This document shows, in pieces, positions 34,500-42,915 of a stretch of 64,000 bases of DNA. Both the position numbers and the translations under genes were made by a program. The notes under the pieces are model-generated. The model was not told where the DNA came from. It saw only the letters and a program-made list of their open reading frames with translations, and made no database searches. Positions within the stretch are counted from its first letter, which is position 1; each line of letters begins with the position of its first letter. This stretch comes from Hymenobacter guriensis (GTDB lineage: Bacteria; Bacteroidota; Bacteroidia; Cytophagales; Hymenobacteraceae): positions 124,001 to 188,000 of the forward strand of contig NZ_JADWYK010000004.1 of NCBI RefSeq assembly GCF_015773195.1, in the 5' to 3' direction.

Positions 34500-34521
34500 C
34501 CGTCAACCGTTTTTTTTCTTT

Positions 34522-35139
34522 ATGCTGATTCGCTCGGCCAAATTCCTAACCAGCAACACCCGCGTCGACCAATGCCCGGTACCCGACAAGCCGGAATATG
34601 CATTTATTGGTCGCTCCAACGTGGGCAAATCTTCCCTGATCAATATGCTGACGGGGCATAAGGGGTTGGCCAAGACGTCGGCCCAGCCCGGCAAGACGCA
34701 GCTGATAAATCACTTCATCATCAACGACACCTGGTACCTGGTAGACTTGCCCGGCTACGGCTACGCGAAGGTGAGCAAAACCTCTCGTACGGCCTGGGAA
34801 CGAATGATTAGGTTCTACCTGCGGGAGCGGCCCAACCTTAGCTGCGTGTTCGTGCTCATCGATTCGCGCCACCCGCCGCTGGTGTCCGACCTAGAGTTTA
34901 TTGAAATGCTGGGCACCATGGAAGTCCCGTTTGTGCTGGTATTTACGAAAGCCGATAAACAGTCGGCTTCACGCACCCAGCAAAATGTAGCCAGCTACAC
35001 TCAAAAACTCGGCGAAACCTGGGACGAATTGCCAAGGCTGTTTATTACCTCCGCCTCCGAAAAAACCGGCCGCGACGATGTGCTGACATTTATTGAGGAA
35101 GTAAATCAACAGCTCGCACAAAACCCGGATAATGCGTAA
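34522..35139 (+). CDS. engB: Ribosome biogenesis GTP-binding protein EngB/YsxC
   Basis: 205 residues. A TrmE-Era-EngA-EngB-Septin GTPase needed for assembly of the large ribosomal subunit. G1 GRSNVGKSSLINML, G3 DLPGYGYAK, G4 TKADK and G5 TSASEKTG are present. EngB-specific FVLIDSRHPPLVSDLEFIEML follows G3. The length is typical, with no odd features. Confidence 0.96.
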   Translation: MLIRSAKFLTSNTRVDQCPVPDKPEYAFIGRSNVGKSSLINMLTGHKGLAKTSAQPGKTQLINHFIINDTWYLVDLPGYGYAKVSKTSRTAWERMIRFYLRERPNLSCVFVLIDSRHPPLVSDLEFIEMLGTMEVPFVLVFTKADKQSASRTQQNVASYTQKLGETWDELPRLFITSASEKTGRDDVLTFIEEVNQQLAQNPDNA

Positions 35140-35218
35140 ATTTGAACAGGGTCATAAAATAGCCCGAAAATAAATTCGGGGTTCCTCTCTTGTTTCCTAC
35201 CTCCCATTTTCTTCTCCC

Positions 35219-35659
35219 ATGAAAAAATTCTATTGCGCGCTGGCCCTTGGTTTCCTGGCTACGGTGCCGGCCCTGGCGCAGCAAGGCACTCCGGCAGCTC
35301 CGGCGCCCGCCACGGCTGCTCCGGCCCCGGCGCAGGCTGGCCCGGCGGGTATTGTATCAGCCGCCAAGTACTACGAAGGCGGGGCCGAAGCCATGTATGC
35401 CTTCATCAACCAGGAGCTGAAGTATCCCATTATGGCCCGGCGCAACCGCATTCAGGGCACTTGCATCGTTTCCTTCACCCTGAATACCGACGGCACGATG
35501 TCGGGGGTGAAGCTGGTAAAGCAGGTGGGCGGGGGCTGCGGCGAGGAGGCCCTGCGCCTCGTGCGCCTGCTCAAGTTCAACAAGCCCGACTACGCCATTC
35601 TCACCAACCTGCCCATTGCGTTCAAGCTGTCGGCGCCGGGTCAGGCCGCTACTCAGTAA
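35219..35659 (+). CDS. Secreted TonB C-terminal domain protein
   Basis: 146 residues. Signal peptide (MKKFYCALALGFLATVPALAQ), then an Ala/Pro-rich spacer (about 22-45) and a TonB C-terminal domain (ALNQELKYP-like: AFINQELKYPIMARRNRIQGTCIVSFTLNTDGTMSGVKLVKQVGGGCGEEALRLVRLLKF). Full TonB proteins have an uncleaved membrane anchor and interact with ExbB/D. Here the hydrophobic segment looks like a cleavable signal, so this is probably a stand-alone periplasmic TonB_C domain. No exbB/D are adjacent. Confidence 0.85.
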   Translation: MKKFYCALALGFLATVPALAQQGTPAAPAPATAAPAPAQAGPAGIVSAAKYYEGGAEAMYAFINQELKYPIMARRNRIQGTCIVSFTLNTDGTMSGVKLVKQVGGGCGEEALRLVRLLKFNKPDYAILTNLPIAFKLSAPGQAATQ

Positions 35660-35664
35660 CTTTG
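35657..35664 (+). promoter_or_regulatory. Promoter -7 box for the DUF5606 gene
   Basis: TAACTTTG overlaps the stop codon of the TonB-C gene and lies 23 bp before ATG 35688. Confidence 0.45.
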
Positions 35665-35687
35665 CGTTTCGTACCAACTGCTTTTTT

Positions 35688-36218
35688 ATGCCCTATGATC
35701 TGAAGGAGGTAGCCGCCATCAGCGGAATGCCCGGCCTCTACCGCCTCGTGCGCCCCACCCGGGCCGGCGTTATCGTGGAAACCCTCGACGAGAAGGCGGC
35801 CCGCTCCGTGGCCTCGGCCCGCAACAAGGTGTCTTTGCTCCACGAAATTTCCATCTACACCCAGGACTACGACCAGACGGTGCCGCTGGCCGAGGTGTTT
35901 GACCGCATCCGCCAGCACTACGGGGAGAGTTTCTCGCTCACCAATAAGTCGGACGACCGGGACCTGACCTCGTTCATGGAAACCATCATCCCCGACTATG
36001 ACCGCCAGCGCGTGTACATGTCGGACATCAAGAAACTGGTGACCTGGTACCGCCTCGTAAGCACAGCCCTGCCCTACGACGCTGCTGCCGCCACGCCGGA
36101 TGAAGCGGCAGCCGAATCGGACGCTACCAGCGCCGAAGTGGCAGCTCCGATGGCGGAAACAAAAGAAGAAGCGACGGAAGCCAAACCCAAGGCGCGCAGC
36201 AAAAAAACGGTGGAATAA
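35688..36218 (+). CDS. DUF5606 domain protein
   Basis: 176 residues from ATG 35688; the longer frame from 35616 runs into the preceding gene. The N-terminal ~130 residues (YDLKEVAAISGMPGLYRLVRPTRAGVIVETLDEKA ... TVPLAEVFDRIRQHYGESFSL) match the DUF5606 pattern of Bacteroidota. The tail is Ala/Glu/Lys-rich low complexity ending in KPKARSKKTVE. There is no signal peptide. Function is unknown. Confidence 0.82.
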   Translation: MPYDLKEVAAISGMPGLYRLVRPTRAGVIVETLDEKAARSVASARNKVSLLHEISIYTQDYDQTVPLAEVFDRIRQHYGESFSLTNKSDDRDLTSFMETIIPDYDRQRVYMSDIKKLVTWYRLVSTALPYDAAAATPDEAAAESDATSAEVAAPMAETKEEATEAKPKARSKKTVE

Positions 36219-36237
36219 CCCCGCAGTCAGCCTCCCC

Positions 36238-36278
36238 AAACAAAAGCGGCCCGGAAGTTTTCCGGGCCGCTTTTGTTT
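36238..36278. terminator. Bidirectional terminator, perfect 18-bp stem
   Basis: AAACAAAAGCGGCCCGGA (36238-36255) pairs with 36261-36278 around a 5-nt loop, with A and T runs for both directions. It lies between the convergent DUF5606 and fbp genes. Confidence 0.9.
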
Positions 36279-36293
36279 GGGTTTTACGTTAGG

Positions 36294-37319
36294 CTACTTC
36301 TGCTCGGCCAGTTCGGCATACTCTCGGGCCATGAACTCCTCGGCCTTTTCCACCAGCTCCGTGGAGCCGATAAAGAACGGGCACCGCTCGTGAAGGGTCT
36401 GGGGCTGCAGTTCCATGATGCGCTGCTGTCCGTTGCTGGCCTTGCCGCCCGCCTGCTCCACAATGAACGACAGCGCATTGCATTCGTACATGAGGCGCAG
36501 CTTGCCTTTGGCCGCACGCCGGGTAGCCGGGTACATATAAATACCGCCCTTGAGCAGGTTGCGGTGAAAGTCGGCCACCAGGGAGCCGATGTAGCGGGCC
36601 GAGTAGTTCTGTTGCTTGCAGTACGCCACGAACTCACGCACGCCCTCCGTGAAGTCGTTCGACAGCCCTTCGTTGATGGAGTAGATAGCGCCGGTCTGGG
36701 GGGAGGTGATGTGCGGGTGCGAGAGAAAGAACTCACCCAGGCTTGGCTCGTAGGTGAAGCCGTTGACACCGTTGCCGGTGGTGTACACTAGCATGGTGCT
36801 GGAGCCGTAAATCACGTAGCCGGCGGCCACCTGGTGCGTGCCGGTCTGCAGGCAGTCCTGCTCGGTGCCTTCGGTGCCGGTGGGCGACACGCGCCGGTAC
36901 ACGCTGAAAATGGTGCCGATGCTCACGTTCACGTCGATGTTGGAGGAGCCGTCGAGTGGGTCGATGGCTACCACGTACTTGCCTTGCACGTTGCCGGTCT
37001 GAATCATGTCCTCATCTTCTTCCGACACGATAGTGCACACCTCGCCCCCGTTGCGCAGGGCCCGGATAAAGCGGATGTTGGCAATGACGTCGAGCTTCTG
37101 CTGGTCTTCGCCCTGCACGTTGCGGTTACCGTAGGCGCCAGCAATGTCGATAAGGCCGGAGCGGTTGATTTCGCGGTTCACGATTTTGGCGGCCAGCGCA
37201 ATATCGCGCAGCAGCTGCGACAGTTCCCCAGTGGCGTAGGGAAAGTCTTCCTGCTTGCGCATGATAAACCGGTCGAGGGTGGTACCGACGGGCAGCGCCA
37301 GTTTGTCGTGGAGAGTCAT
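36294..37319 (-). CDS. fbp: Fructose-1,6-bisphosphatase class I
   Basis: 341 residues from ATG 37319. A gluconeogenic enzyme that hydrolyses fructose-1,6-bisphosphate. Metal and substrate motifs: [37 protein letters not shown], and [38 protein letters not shown]. The length is standard. It is divergent from lysC, and the -7 boxes of the two genes are ~95 bp apart. Confidence 0.96.
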   Translation of the reverse strand: MTLHDKLALPVGTTLDRFIMRKQEDFPYATGELSQLLRDIALAAKIVNREINRSGLIDIAGAYGNRNVQGEDQQKLDVIANIRFIRALRNGGEVCTIVSEEDEDMIQTGNVQGKYVVAIDPLDGSSNIDVNVSIGTIFSVYRRVSPTGTEGTEQDCLQTGTHQVAAGYVIYGSSTMLVYTTGNGVNGFTYEPSLGEFFLSHPHITSPQTGAIYSINEGLSNDFTEGVREFVAYCKQQNYSARYIGSLVADFHRNLLKGGIYMYPATRRAAKGKLRLMYECNALSFIVEQAGGKASNGQQRIMELQPQTLHERCPFFIGSTELVEKAEEFMAREYAELAEQK

Positions 37320-37351
37320 AGAATGCGGGGAATGATGGGTTTGGGTGGCCC

Positions 37352-37359
37352 CAAAAGTA
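37352..37359 (-). promoter_or_regulatory. Promoter -7 box for fbp
   Basis: The minus strand reads TACTTTTG, 32 bp upstream of the fbp start codon. It supports ATG 37319 over an upstream ATG at 37418. Confidence 0.55.
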
Positions 37360-37454
37360 GCCAATTTGCCTGACTGACCATTAACGAAAATTCGCTGGCG
37401 CCCCTTGAGCCACTTCAAATTCGGCCCGCGCTAGCCAGAAACCGGCCTTCCTCC

Positions 37455-37462
37455 TACCTTTG
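37455..37462 (+). promoter_or_regulatory. Promoter -7 box for lysC, almost at the start codon
   Basis: TACCTTTG ends four bases before ATG 37467. Transcription should begin at or within a few bases of the start codon, giving a leaderless or near-leaderless mRNA. Confidence 0.5.
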
Positions 37463-37466
37463 GGCC

Positions 37467-38732
37467 ATGCACGAGCCGCATCAACTCAAGGTCTACAAGT
37501 TCGGGGGCGCTTCGGTGAAAGACGCCGCCGCCATTCGCAACCTCTGCCACATTGCGCGCGAGCACGCCGCCGGCGCCCCGCTGCTGATTGTGGTATCGGC
37601 TATGGGCAAAACCACCAACGCCCTGGAGGAGCTTTATCACCGCGCCCACTCCCACCTCGACTACGGCCCTCAGCTGCACAGCCTGCGCGCGTTTCACTAC
37701 GCCGTGGCCGACGAGCTGTTTGGCCCCACCGAAGCGGCAGCCGACGAGGCGCTGCGGGCGTTGTTTCAGGAGCTGGAAGACCAACTGGGCGCCCTCGAAC
37801 CCGGCGACTACGACCGGCAGTACGACCAGGTCGTGAGCTTTGGAGAGCTGCTGGCGACGCGCATCGTGAGCCGGGCCCTGGACGCGCAGTGGCTCGACTG
37901 CCGTCCCCTCGTCCGCACCGACCACCTCTGGCGCGAAGGCCGCCTCGACTGGGCCACCACGGAGCAGAACATCCGAAGCGCGGTGCCGCCGCTGTTGCCG
38001 CGCGGGCCGGTAGTCACGCAGGGTTTCCTGGGCGGAACCGGCAGCGGCCAGACCACCACGCTGGGCCGGGAGGGCTCCGACTTCACCGCCGCCATTTTTG
38101 CCCACTGCCTGCAGGCCTCATCTGTCACCATCTGGAAGGACGTGGCGGGCCTGCTGAACGCCGACCCCAAGATCTTCGACGATACAGTGCGCTACCCGGA
38201 AATCAGCTACCAGGAAACCATTGAAATGGCGTACTACGGGGCCTCCGTCATTCACCCCAAAACCATCAAGCCGCTGGCCGTCAAGCGCATTCCGCTGCTG
38301 GTAAAGTCGTTTCTGGACCCCACGGCCGAGGGCACCATCATCCACGACTGCCGCCACGACTCCCTGCCGCCGGCCTTTATCCGCAAAACGGGCCAGTGCC
38401 TGGTTTCCTTCGAGTCGAAAGATCTCACGTTTATTTCGGAGGAAAACCTGGAGGTGATTTTCGGGGCGCTGGCGCAGGTGCGGCTCAAGATTCACCTGAT
38501 GCAGAACTCAGCCATCAGCTTTTCCGTCTGCACCGATTTCTCGGCTTACCGCCTCGACCGGCTCTTAGACATGCTCTACGAGCAGTTTACCATCCACTAC
38601 AATACTGGCCTGGAGCTGTACACCATCAAGAACTACGACGCGGCCAGCATTCAGCGCCTCACTCAGGGCCGCGACCTGCTGCTGGAGCAGCGCACCCGCC
38701 AGACGTTCCAGTTCGTGAGCCGCGGCGCGTAG
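37467..38732 (+). CDS. lysC: Aspartate kinase
   Basis: 421 residues. It phosphorylates aspartate, the first step to lysine, threonine and methionine. The kinase domain opens with VYKFGGASVKDAAAIRNL. GSGQTTTLGREGSDFTAAIFAHCL and IWKDVAGLLNADPKIFDDTVRYPEISYQETIEMAYYGASVIHPKTIKPL are diagnostic. The C-terminal ~120 residues form an ACT-like regulatory region. There is no homoserine dehydrogenase fusion. A GTCATGCCGAGCG palindrome follows the gene. Confidence 0.95.
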   Translation: MHEPHQLKVYKFGGASVKDAAAIRNLCHIAREHAAGAPLLIVVSAMGKTTNALEELYHRAHSHLDYGPQLHSLRAFHYAVADELFGPTEAAADEALRALFQELEDQLGALEPGDYDRQYDQVVSFGELLATRIVSRALDAQWLDCRPLVRTDHLWREGRLDWATTEQNIRSAVPPLLPRGPVVTQGFLGGTGSGQTTTLGREGSDFTAAIFAHCLQASSVTIWKDVAGLLNADPKIFDDTVRYPEISYQETIEMAYYGASVIHPKTIKPLAVKRIPLLVKSFLDPTAEGTIIHDCRHDSLPPAFIRKTGQCLVSFESKDLTFISEENLEVIFGALAQVRLKIHLMQNSAISFSVCTDFSAYRLDRLLDMLYEQFTIHYNTGLELYTIKNYDAASIQRLTQGRDLLLEQRTRQTFQFVSRGA

Positions 38733-38751
38733 TTGCTGTAATAATAGATGA

Positions 38752-38854
38752 AGACCGTCATGCCGAGCGCCGCCGAGGCATCTCGCTAGCGTGGTATCTT
38801 ACCATTGCAACATAAGCACGCGAGATGCCTCGGCGGCGCTCGGCATGACGGTCT
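38752..38854. repeat. Interspersed palindrome of the GTCATGCCGAGCG type
   Basis: Arms 38752-38786 and 38820-38854 are exact 35-bp inverted copies beginning AGACCGTCATGCCGAGCG, around a 33-nt AT-richer loop. It fills the gap between lysC and the enoyl-CoA hydratase gene. It belongs with the palindrome at 3943. Confidence 0.85.
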
Positions 38855-38877
38855 CTCTCCCCATAAAACAAAAACCG

Positions 38878-39663
38878 ATGTCTTCCACCCCGCAGTTTCT
38901 AACCGTCACGCCCGAGGCCCGGCCGCACGTGGCTCTGGTACAGCTCAACCGCCCCAAGGAGCTGAACGCCCTGCACTACGACCTGATGCAGGAAATTGCC
39001 CGGACCCTGCAGGAGCTGTGCGCCAATCCGGCCGTGCGGGTTATTGTACTTACGGGCTCGGAGCGGGTTTTCGCGGCCGGCGCCGACATCAAGTTTATGT
39101 CGGAGCGCACGGCGGTGGAGATGCTGGAAATTGATCAAATCAGCCTCTGGGAGCAGATCCGACGGACGCACAAGCCGCTTATTGCGGCCGTTTCGGGGTT
39201 TGCCCTGGGCGGCGGCTGCGAGTTGGCTATGGTGTGCGACATGATTGTGGCCTCGGAAACGGCGCAGTTCGGGCAGCCCGAAATCCGGCTGGGCATCATG
39301 CCCGGCGGGGGCGGCACCCAGCGCCTCACGCGGGCCGTGGGCAAGGCGCGGGCTATGGAAATGGTGCTTACCGGCCAACCTATTTCGGCGCCGGAAGCCC
39401 TGCGCTACGGCCTTATCAACCGGGTGGTGCCCGTGGGCCAGTACCTGGAAGAAGCCTTCCGGCTGGCGGCCGGTATAGCGCGCATGTCACCGGTGGCAGC
39501 ACGACTGGCCAAGGAATCCGTGAACCGCTCGTTTGAAACGCACTTAGACGAGGGGCTGAACTTCGAGCGCAAAAACTTCTACCTCACTTTCGCCTCCGAA
39601 GACCAGAAGGAAGGCATGGCCGCGTTCCTCGAGAAACGCCCACCGGAGTTCAAGGGGCGGTAA
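38878..39663 (+). CDS. Enoyl-CoA hydratase/isomerase family protein
   Basis: 261 residues from ATG 38878; upstream ATG 38791 lies in the palindrome and is rejected. Crotonase fold: oxyanion segment VFAAGADIKFM, AAVSGFALGGGCELAMVCDMIVAS with catalytic Glu, and QPEIRLGIMPGGGGTQRLTRAVGKARAMEM with the second Glu. RLAKESVNRSFE and the C-terminal FLEKRPPEFKGR are typical of short-chain enoyl-CoA hydratase in beta-oxidation. The pathway is inferred. Confidence 0.93.
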   Translation: MSSTPQFLTVTPEARPHVALVQLNRPKELNALHYDLMQEIARTLQELCANPAVRVIVLTGSERVFAAGADIKFMSERTAVEMLEIDQISLWEQIRRTHKPLIAAVSGFALGGGCELAMVCDMIVASETAQFGQPEIRLGIMPGGGGTQRLTRAVGKARAMEMVLTGQPISAPEALRYGLINRVVPVGQYLEEAFRLAAGIARMSPVAARLAKESVNRSFETHLDEGLNFERKNFYLTFASEDQKEGMAAFLEKRPPEFKGR

Positions 39664-39745
39664 AGGATAAACGCCCTCCATAGCAACGCCCTCTATAGCA
39701 GGAAATAGTCAGCTTGCCCTACCTGCAAGGTCAATTGGAAACAAT

Positions 39746-39778
39746 TTTGCCTGGCGGCGGCTTATAGCCTTATCTTTG
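39746..39778 (+). promoter_or_regulatory. Strong promoter of the Fur/PerR-like gene
   Basis: TTTG (39746-39749), a 21-bp spacer and TATCTTTG (39771-39778) match both Bacteroidota promoter elements. This is the best complete promoter in the window. It reads into the GTG start at 39799. Confidence 0.75.
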
Positions 39779-39781
39779 CGG

Positions 39782-39792
39782 AGAATCATTCT
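39782..39792. promoter_or_regulatory. Candidate Per/Fur box
   Basis: AGAAT-C-ATTCT is a 5-1-5 palindrome three bases after the -7 box, at the expected transcription start. It resembles the core of PerR boxes (ATAAT-n-ATTAT). Binding here would let the regulator repress itself and the peroxiredoxin gene. Confidence 0.5.
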
Positions 39793-39798
39793 TATCTG

Positions 39799-40269
39799 GT
39801 GAGCCATTCTTCTGACCACATTCACGCCGCCACGGCGCTGCCTACGGCCGGGCAACTGCGCGAGCGGCTAACCCAGGCAGGCCTGCGGGCCACGCGCCAG
39901 CGCCTCGTTATTCTGGAGAGCCTGCTGGTGTTGCCGGGCCACCCCACGGCCGAGCAGGTACACCGCCGCGTAGCTGAGGCCGCGCCCTCTATTTCCCTGG
40001 GCACGGTGTACAAGGCGCTGGACTCTTTCGTGGAGGCCGGCCTCACGCGGCGCGTGGCCTCGGCCGAGGGTGCCTCCCGCCGCTACGACGCCGACTGCAC
40101 CGAGCATCACCACCTGTTCTGCACCGACACCCAGGAAATCATCGACTACTGCGACCCGCAGCTGGACGAACTAATCCGCGGGTTCTTTGCCGCCAAAGGC
40201 CTGCAGAACTTCCAGCCCCACTCCTTTTCGCTGCACATTACCGGCAATAAGGTAACACGTGACAGGTGA
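39799..40269 (+). CDS. Fur family regulator, probably PerR-like
   Basis: 156 residues from GTG 39799. Winged-helix DNA-binding half (LTQAGLRATRQRLVILESLLVLPGHPTAEQVHRRV ... SLGTVYKALDSFVEAGL), then a metal-binding half with DCTEHHHLFCTDTQEIIDYCD. The next gene encodes a 2-Cys peroxiredoxin. That linkage, and the Per-box-like palindrome at the promoter, favour a peroxide sensor over an iron sensor, but metal selectivity cannot be read from sequence. The start codon sits 20 bases after the -7 box. Confidence 0.87.
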   Translation: MSHSSDHIHAATALPTAGQLRERLTQAGLRATRQRLVILESLLVLPGHPTAEQVHRRVAEAAPSISLGTVYKALDSFVEAGLTRRVASAEGASRRYDADCTEHHHLFCTDTQEIIDYCDPQLDELIRGFFAAKGLQNFQPHSFSLHITGNKVTRDR

Positions 40270-40378
40270 TGTGGTAACACGTTAAATGACTAGCCTCCTG
40301 CTCCTGCAACGTGTCACCTTCTCACCTGTCACCTCATTTCACCTAATTCCCCTTCACTTTTTTCACTTCATTACCCCT
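40253..40378. repeat. Heptamer-type inverted repeat element (GGTGACA type)
   Basis: The left arm (40253-40285) carries ACACGTGACAGGTGATGTGGTAAC, which includes the end of the Fur gene. The right arm (40310-40378) carries the inverted GTCACCT, TCTCACCT, GTCACCT, CATTTCACCT units. The right arm is longer, so unit number differs between arms. It fills the fur-peroxiredoxin gap. Confidence 0.65.
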
Positions 40379-40382
40379 TCCA

Positions 40383-41021
40383 ATGGCAGTTCTCGTAGGT
40401 AAACGCGCTCCTTCTTTCAAAGCAACCGCCGTCATCGACGGGGAATTCGAGGAGGATTTCTCCCTCGACCGGTACCTGGGCAAGAAGCACGTTATCTTCT
40501 ACTTCTACCCCGCCGACTTCACGTTCGTGTGCCCCACCGAAATCATTGCGTTCCAGGACCGTCTGGCCGATTTTGAGGCCAAGGGCGTGGCCATCGTGGG
40601 TTGCTCTACCGATACGCACTTCTCCCACTTTGCCTGGTTGCAGACCCCGCGCGACAACGGCGGCATCCAGGGGGTAACGTACCCGCTGGTGGCCGATGCC
40701 TCCAAAACCATTGCCGCCAACTACGACGTGCTGGGCGGCCACTACGACTACAACGAAGCCGGCGAAATGACCTTCGTAGGCTCGCCCCTGGCCTACCGCG
40801 GCCTGTTTCTGATTGACAAAGACGGCATCGTGCGCCACCAGGTAGTAAACGACGGCCCGCTGGGCCGCAGCATCGACGAGGCGATGCGCATGGTAGATGC
40901 CCTGCAGTACTTCGAGGTGAAAGGCGAAGTTTGCCCCGCCAACTGGGAAGAAGGCAAAGAGGCCATGTCGGCTACCCGCGAAGGCGTAGCCAGCTACCTT
41001 GGCAAGCACGCTGCCCACTAA
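40383..41021 (+). CDS. 2-Cys peroxiredoxin (AhpC/TSA family)
   Basis: 212 residues. It reduces hydrogen peroxide and organic peroxides. Peroxidatic Cys50 is in YPADFTFVCPTEIIAF and resolving Cys184 in VKGEVCPANWEEGKEAM. The loop after the fold reads DVLGGHYDYNEAGEMTFVGSPLAYRGLFLIDKDG. The C-terminus lacks the YF motif of hyperoxidation-sensitive enzymes, so a robust bacterial type is expected. It is downstream of the PerR-like gene. Confidence 0.95.
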   Translation: MAVLVGKRAPSFKATAVIDGEFEEDFSLDRYLGKKHVIFYFYPADFTFVCPTEIIAFQDRLADFEAKGVAIVGCSTDTHFSHFAWLQTPRDNGGIQGVTYPLVADASKTIAANYDVLGGHYDYNEAGEMTFVGSPLAYRGLFLIDKDGIVRHQVVNDGPLGRSIDEAMRMVDALQYFEVKGEVCPANWEEGKEAMSATREGVASYLGKHAAH

Positions 41022-41102
41022 TAGTGAGTTTCTAGTTGCTGGTTTGTCAAGGAATTCTGAAACCAACAACCAGAAACTAAAAACCAGCAACTGGAAACTT
41101 GA
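41022..41102. repeat. Heptamer inverted repeat element (CCAGAAA type)
   Basis: 41060-41100 reads CCAACAA, CCAGAAA, CTAAAAA, CCAGCAA, CTGGAAA, a clean 7-bp period. 41024-41055 carries the inverted TTTCTAG, TTGCTGG, TTTG units. It lies between the peroxiredoxin stop codon and its terminator. Confidence 0.75.
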
Positions 41103-41137
41103 AAAAAAGCCCTGACCGTTGCGGTTGGGGCTTTTTT
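41102..41137 (+). terminator. Terminator after the peroxiredoxin gene
   Basis: AAAAAAGCCC...CCG pairs with CGG...GGGCTTTTTT around a short loop, with a T-run. Confidence 0.8.
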
Positions 41138-41169
41138 AGTGTGCATGCCGCACAGCCCGCGGAACCGCG

Positions 41170-41177
41170 TACTTTTG
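41170..41177 (+). promoter_or_regulatory. Promoter -7 box at the GNAT start codon
   Basis: TACTTTTG ends four bases before ATG 41182, so the transcript would be leaderless or nearly so. Confidence 0.5.
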
Positions 41178-41181
41178 CGCC

Positions 41182-41670
41182 ATGCTACTCCGCCGGGCCA
41201 CGGCTGCTGATGCCGCCGGCATCGGGCAGCTGTTTTATGACACCATCACCGAAGTAAATGCCGCCGACTACTCGCCGGCGCAGGTGGCAGCGTGGCGCGG
41301 CGGCTGGCAGAACCTGGCTGGCTGGCAAGCTAAAATCCAGGCCCAGCATTTTCTGGTAGCCGAGGCCGATGGAGCCCTGGCGGGCTTTGCGTCTCTGGTT
41401 CCGGATGGCTACCTGGATTTTATGTTCGTGAGTGTGCGGCACCAGCGCCAGGGCGTGGCCCGCCTGCTCCTGCATGCGCTGCTGGCCGAGGCCGCCCAGC
41501 TGGGGCTGCAGCTGGTGTATACCGATGCCAGCCGCACGGCTCGGCCTTTTTTCGCTCATTACGGTTTTGAGGTGGAGCGGGAGCAGCACCCGGTAATACG
41601 GGGCGTGGCCCTGCTGAACTACCGCATGGTGCGCCCGGTTTTTACTCCTGAACCCGATACCGCTTCTTAG
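41182..41670 (+). CDS. GNAT family N-acetyltransferase
   Basis: 162 residues. GNAT fold with the acetyl-CoA loop in FMFVSVRHQRQGVARLLLHALLAEA (Q/RxxGxA/G) and a C-terminal FFAHYGFEVEREQHPVIRGVALLNYRMVR. The N-terminus LLRRATAADAAGIGQLFYDTI is typical. The substrate is unknown. The stop codon is three bases upstream of the kdtA start, so the two are probably cotranscribed. Confidence 0.9.
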   Translation: MLLRRATAADAAGIGQLFYDTITEVNAADYSPAQVAAWRGGWQNLAGWQAKIQAQHFLVAEADGALAGFASLVPDGYLDFMFVSVRHQRQGVARLLLHALLAEAAQLGLQLVYTDASRTARPFFAHYGFEVEREQHPVIRGVALLNYRMVRPVFTPEPDTAS

Positions 41671-41673
41671 ATC

Positions 41674-42915
41674 TTGGTTGTTCTATATTCCATAGCCCTG
41701 CATTTGTATGCGCTGCTGCTGCGGCTGGTGGCTCCGTTTGTGCCCAAGGCCGCCCAGTGGCTGGCGGGCCGGCAGGAGCTGCTGCCACGCATTCAGGCGG
41801 CACTGCGGGCGGAGAAGGCACCGCTGGCGTGGTTTCACTGCGCCTCGCTGGGCGAGTTTGAGCAGGGCCGCCCGCTCATGGAGGCCTACACCAGCCGCCA
41901 CCCCGGTCACAAGCTGGTGCTTACCTTCTTCTCGCCCTCGGGCTACGAAGTGCGCAAAAACTGGCCCGGGGCTGACTACGTGTTCTACCTGCCCCTCGAC
42001 ACGGCCGATAACGCCCGCCTGTTTCTGGACGCGGTGCGGCCCCGGCTGGCGGTGTTTGTGAAGTACGAGTTCTGGTACCACTTCCTGCACGAGCTGCGCG
42101 AGCGGCAGATTCCGGCCATCTGCGTGTCGGCCATTTTCCGGCCCGAGCAAACGTTCTTTCAGCCCTGGGGTGGCTTTTTCCGGCGCATCCTGGGTTCTTT
42201 CACGCACATTTTCACCCAGAACGCGGCTTCCGTGGAGCTGCTGCGCAGTGCGGGCATCACCCAGGCCAGCGTGGCCGGCGACACGCGCTTTGACACCGTG
42301 GTTCGTACGGCTTCAGCCCCGCCCCGCGCCTTGCCGCTGGTAGATGCCTTCACCGACGACTGGGCACCGGTGTTCATCATCGGCAGCAGCTGGCCTGAGG
42401 ATCTGCCGGCGCTCCGGCCGCTGCTGGCGCAGTACCAGGAGCAGCTGCGGTTTATCGTGGCCCCGCACGAAATCAGCGAAACCAACCTGCGGCTGGTGGA
42501 AGAAGCTCTGCCGGGCCGGGTGGTGCGCTACTCCCAGGCAACCGAAGCTACCGTGGCCGAAGCCCGCGTGCTGCTGATGGACAACGTGGGTTTGCTCAGC
42601 CAGCTGTACCGGTTCGGGCACTTTGCCTACATCGGCGGAGCGTTTGGCAAGGGGCTGCACAACACCCTGGAAGCTGCCGCGTTTGGGCTGCCGCTGTTTT
42701 TCGGGCCTACGTACCACAAGTTTCAGGAGGCACAGGACCTGGTGGAGCTGGGCGTCGCGTTTCCCATCAACACGGCGCAGGAGCTGCTTACGGCCTTCGC
42801 GCCTCTATTCCGCAGCGAAGAAGCCCGCCTAAAGGTGCAGGACCTCAGCCTCGACTACGTGCACGACCACAGCGGCGCTACCAACAAAATCATGCAATGG
42901 TTGGCGGAAAGGTGA
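41674..42915 (+). CDS. kdtA: 3-Deoxy-D-manno-octulosonic acid transferase
   Basis: 413 residues from TTG 41674. It transfers Kdo to lipid A at the inner membrane. N-terminal anchor VLYSIALHLYALLLRLVAPFVPKAAQWLAGR, then AWFHCASLGEFEQGRPLMEA with the catalytic Glu, FFSPSGYEVRKNW, and a C-terminal nucleotide-sugar domain (APHEISETNLRL, YIGGAFGKGLHNTLEAAAFGLPLFFGP). It implies LPS with Kdo. A heptamer element follows. Confidence 0.94.
   Translation: MVVLYSIALHLYALLLRLVAPFVPKAAQWLAGRQELLPRIQAALRAEKAPLAWFHCASLGEFEQGRPLMEAYTSRHPGHKLVLTFFSPSGYEVRKNWPGADYVFYLPLDTADNARLFLDAVRPRLAVFVKYEFWYHFLHELRERQIPAICVSAIFRPEQTFFQPWGGFFRRILGSFTHIFTQNAASVELLRSAGITQASVAGDTRFDTVVRTASAPPRALPLVDAFTDDWAPVFIIGSSWPEDLPALRPLLAQYQEQLRFIVAPHEISETNLRLVEEALPGRVVRYSQATEATVAEARVLLMDNVGLLSQLYRFGHFAYIGGAFGKGLHNTLEAAAFGLPLFFGPTYHKFQEAQDLVELGVAFPINTAQELLTAFAPLFRSEEARLKVQDLSLDYVHDHSGATNKIMQWLAER

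Larger units (their letters stand above)
34095..34521. other. AT-rich intergenic region between divergent PorE-like gene and engB
   Basis: This 427-bp gap holds a -7 box for each divergent gene and the structured segment at 34207-34277. The stretch 34300-34440 is AT-rich with no clear ORF. Confidence 0.6.

Noticed and set aside
39671..39705. Two copies of an AACGCCCTCnATAGC sequence
   Set aside because: Only two short direct copies; too little to call an element.
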